Positions 42,315-42,446 of a stretch of 42,446 nt of DNA are shown one piece after another. Source of the stretch: Thermoflexus hugenholtzii JAD2 (lineage in GTDB: Bacteria > Chloroflexota > Chloroflexia > Chloroflexales > Roseiflexaceae); assembly GCA_945881915.1 (NCBI GenBank), contig CAMCVW010000031.1, positions 1 through 42,446 of the forward strand, read 5' to 3'. The notes beneath the pieces are model-generated. The model was not told where the DNA came from. It did not search any database and was given only the letters and a program-made list of their open reading frames with translations. Both the position numbers and the translations under genes were made by a program. Every line of letters begins with the position of its first letter. Position 1 is the first letter of the stretch.

Positions 42315-42446
42315 GCTCCCTGCTCCCTGCTCCCTGCTCCCTGCTCCCTGCTCCCTGCTCCCTGCTCCCTGCTCCCTGCTCCCTGCTCCCTGCTCCCTGC
42401 TCCCTGCTCCCTGCTCCCTGCTCCCTGCTCCCTGCTCCCTGCTCCC
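42315..42446. repeat. (GCTCCCT)n heptamer tandem array, truncated by the window end
   Basis: GCTCCCT repeats without any visible error for 132 bp, almost 19 copies. The reverse complement unit is AGGGAGC, the same heptad as GGGAGCA in the dispersed repeat at 2829. Because 7 and 3 are co-prime, the array has a 21-bp coding period and contains no stop codon in any of the six frames. Perfect identity suggests recent expansion by slippage; copy number is likely unstable and may be mis-assembled. Confidence 0.95.

Overview
The window reads as a chromosomal segment of a monoderm, heterotrophic bacterium. I would place it in the Chloroflexota (class Chloroflexia, filamentous type), with moderate confidence. 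The reasons are the mix of an actinobacterial-type short xylose isomerase, a GldG/DUF4340 ABC exporter set, a DeoR-controlled sugar ABC operon with GH4 glycosidases, a sortase with an LPXTG-type substrate, and many 7-bp repeats in the spacers. No phage, plasmid, transposase or CRISPR signature was seen. Most genes are intact. Two genes carry frameshifts: a PTP/ADP-ribosylglycohydrolase paralogue with one, and an NRAMP transporter with two.

Layout. 1-237: tail of a 4-alpha-glucanotransferase. 238-690: tandem repeat block built of degenerate heptads. 932-2820: zinc alcohol dehydrogenase and a sugar-phosphate isomerase-like TIM barrel. 2821-3048: one more direct and one inverted heptad element. 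3130-4676 (minus): kdgK and eda, which turn 2-keto-3-deoxygluconate into pyruvate and glyceraldehyde 3-phosphate. 4803-8038: oligopeptidase B overlapping trpB. 8075-13161: a large coiled-coil membrane protein of unknown role, a sulfite-oxidase-like molybdoprotein, trpC and a CHR transporter. 13316-16945 (minus): a three-cistron ABC exporter/GldG operon plus a DUF4340-like protein. 17065-19950 (minus): two tandem genes, each fusing a CX5R phosphatase to an ADP-ribosylglycohydrolase domain. The upstream one is frameshifted and has lost metal ligands. 20051-20127 (minus): tRNA-Glu.

20191-29926: an ornithine-cyclodeaminase-family gene, then one long catabolic operon: Fe/2-oxoglutarate dioxygenase, DeoR repressor, SIS sugar isomerase/deaminase, ABC binding lipoprotein, two permeases and two GH4 glycosidases. 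It has no ATPase gene of its own. It starts at a good sigma-A-type promoter and ends at a strong terminator. 30277-33774 (minus): galactose-mutarotase-like protein, M20 peptidase and a membrane protein that looks like an M28 peptidase without its metal site. 33956-35097: a 131-residue LPNTG protein translationally coupled to its probable sortase. 35157-37655 (minus): U32 family protein. 37790-40526: xylA and xylB separated by a terminator-like hairpin. 40670-42029: an mntH-like gene with a consensus promoter, a palindromic operator candidate and two frameshifts. 42315-42446: a near-perfect (GCTCCCT)n array running off the window.

The most unusual items are the heptad architecture of the dispersed repeats, the PTP-ADP-ribosylglycohydrolase tandem, the minimal LPNTG/sortase pair and the dioxygenase-led GH4 operon. 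No homology search was possible. Family calls rest on motifs and on recognised sequence.
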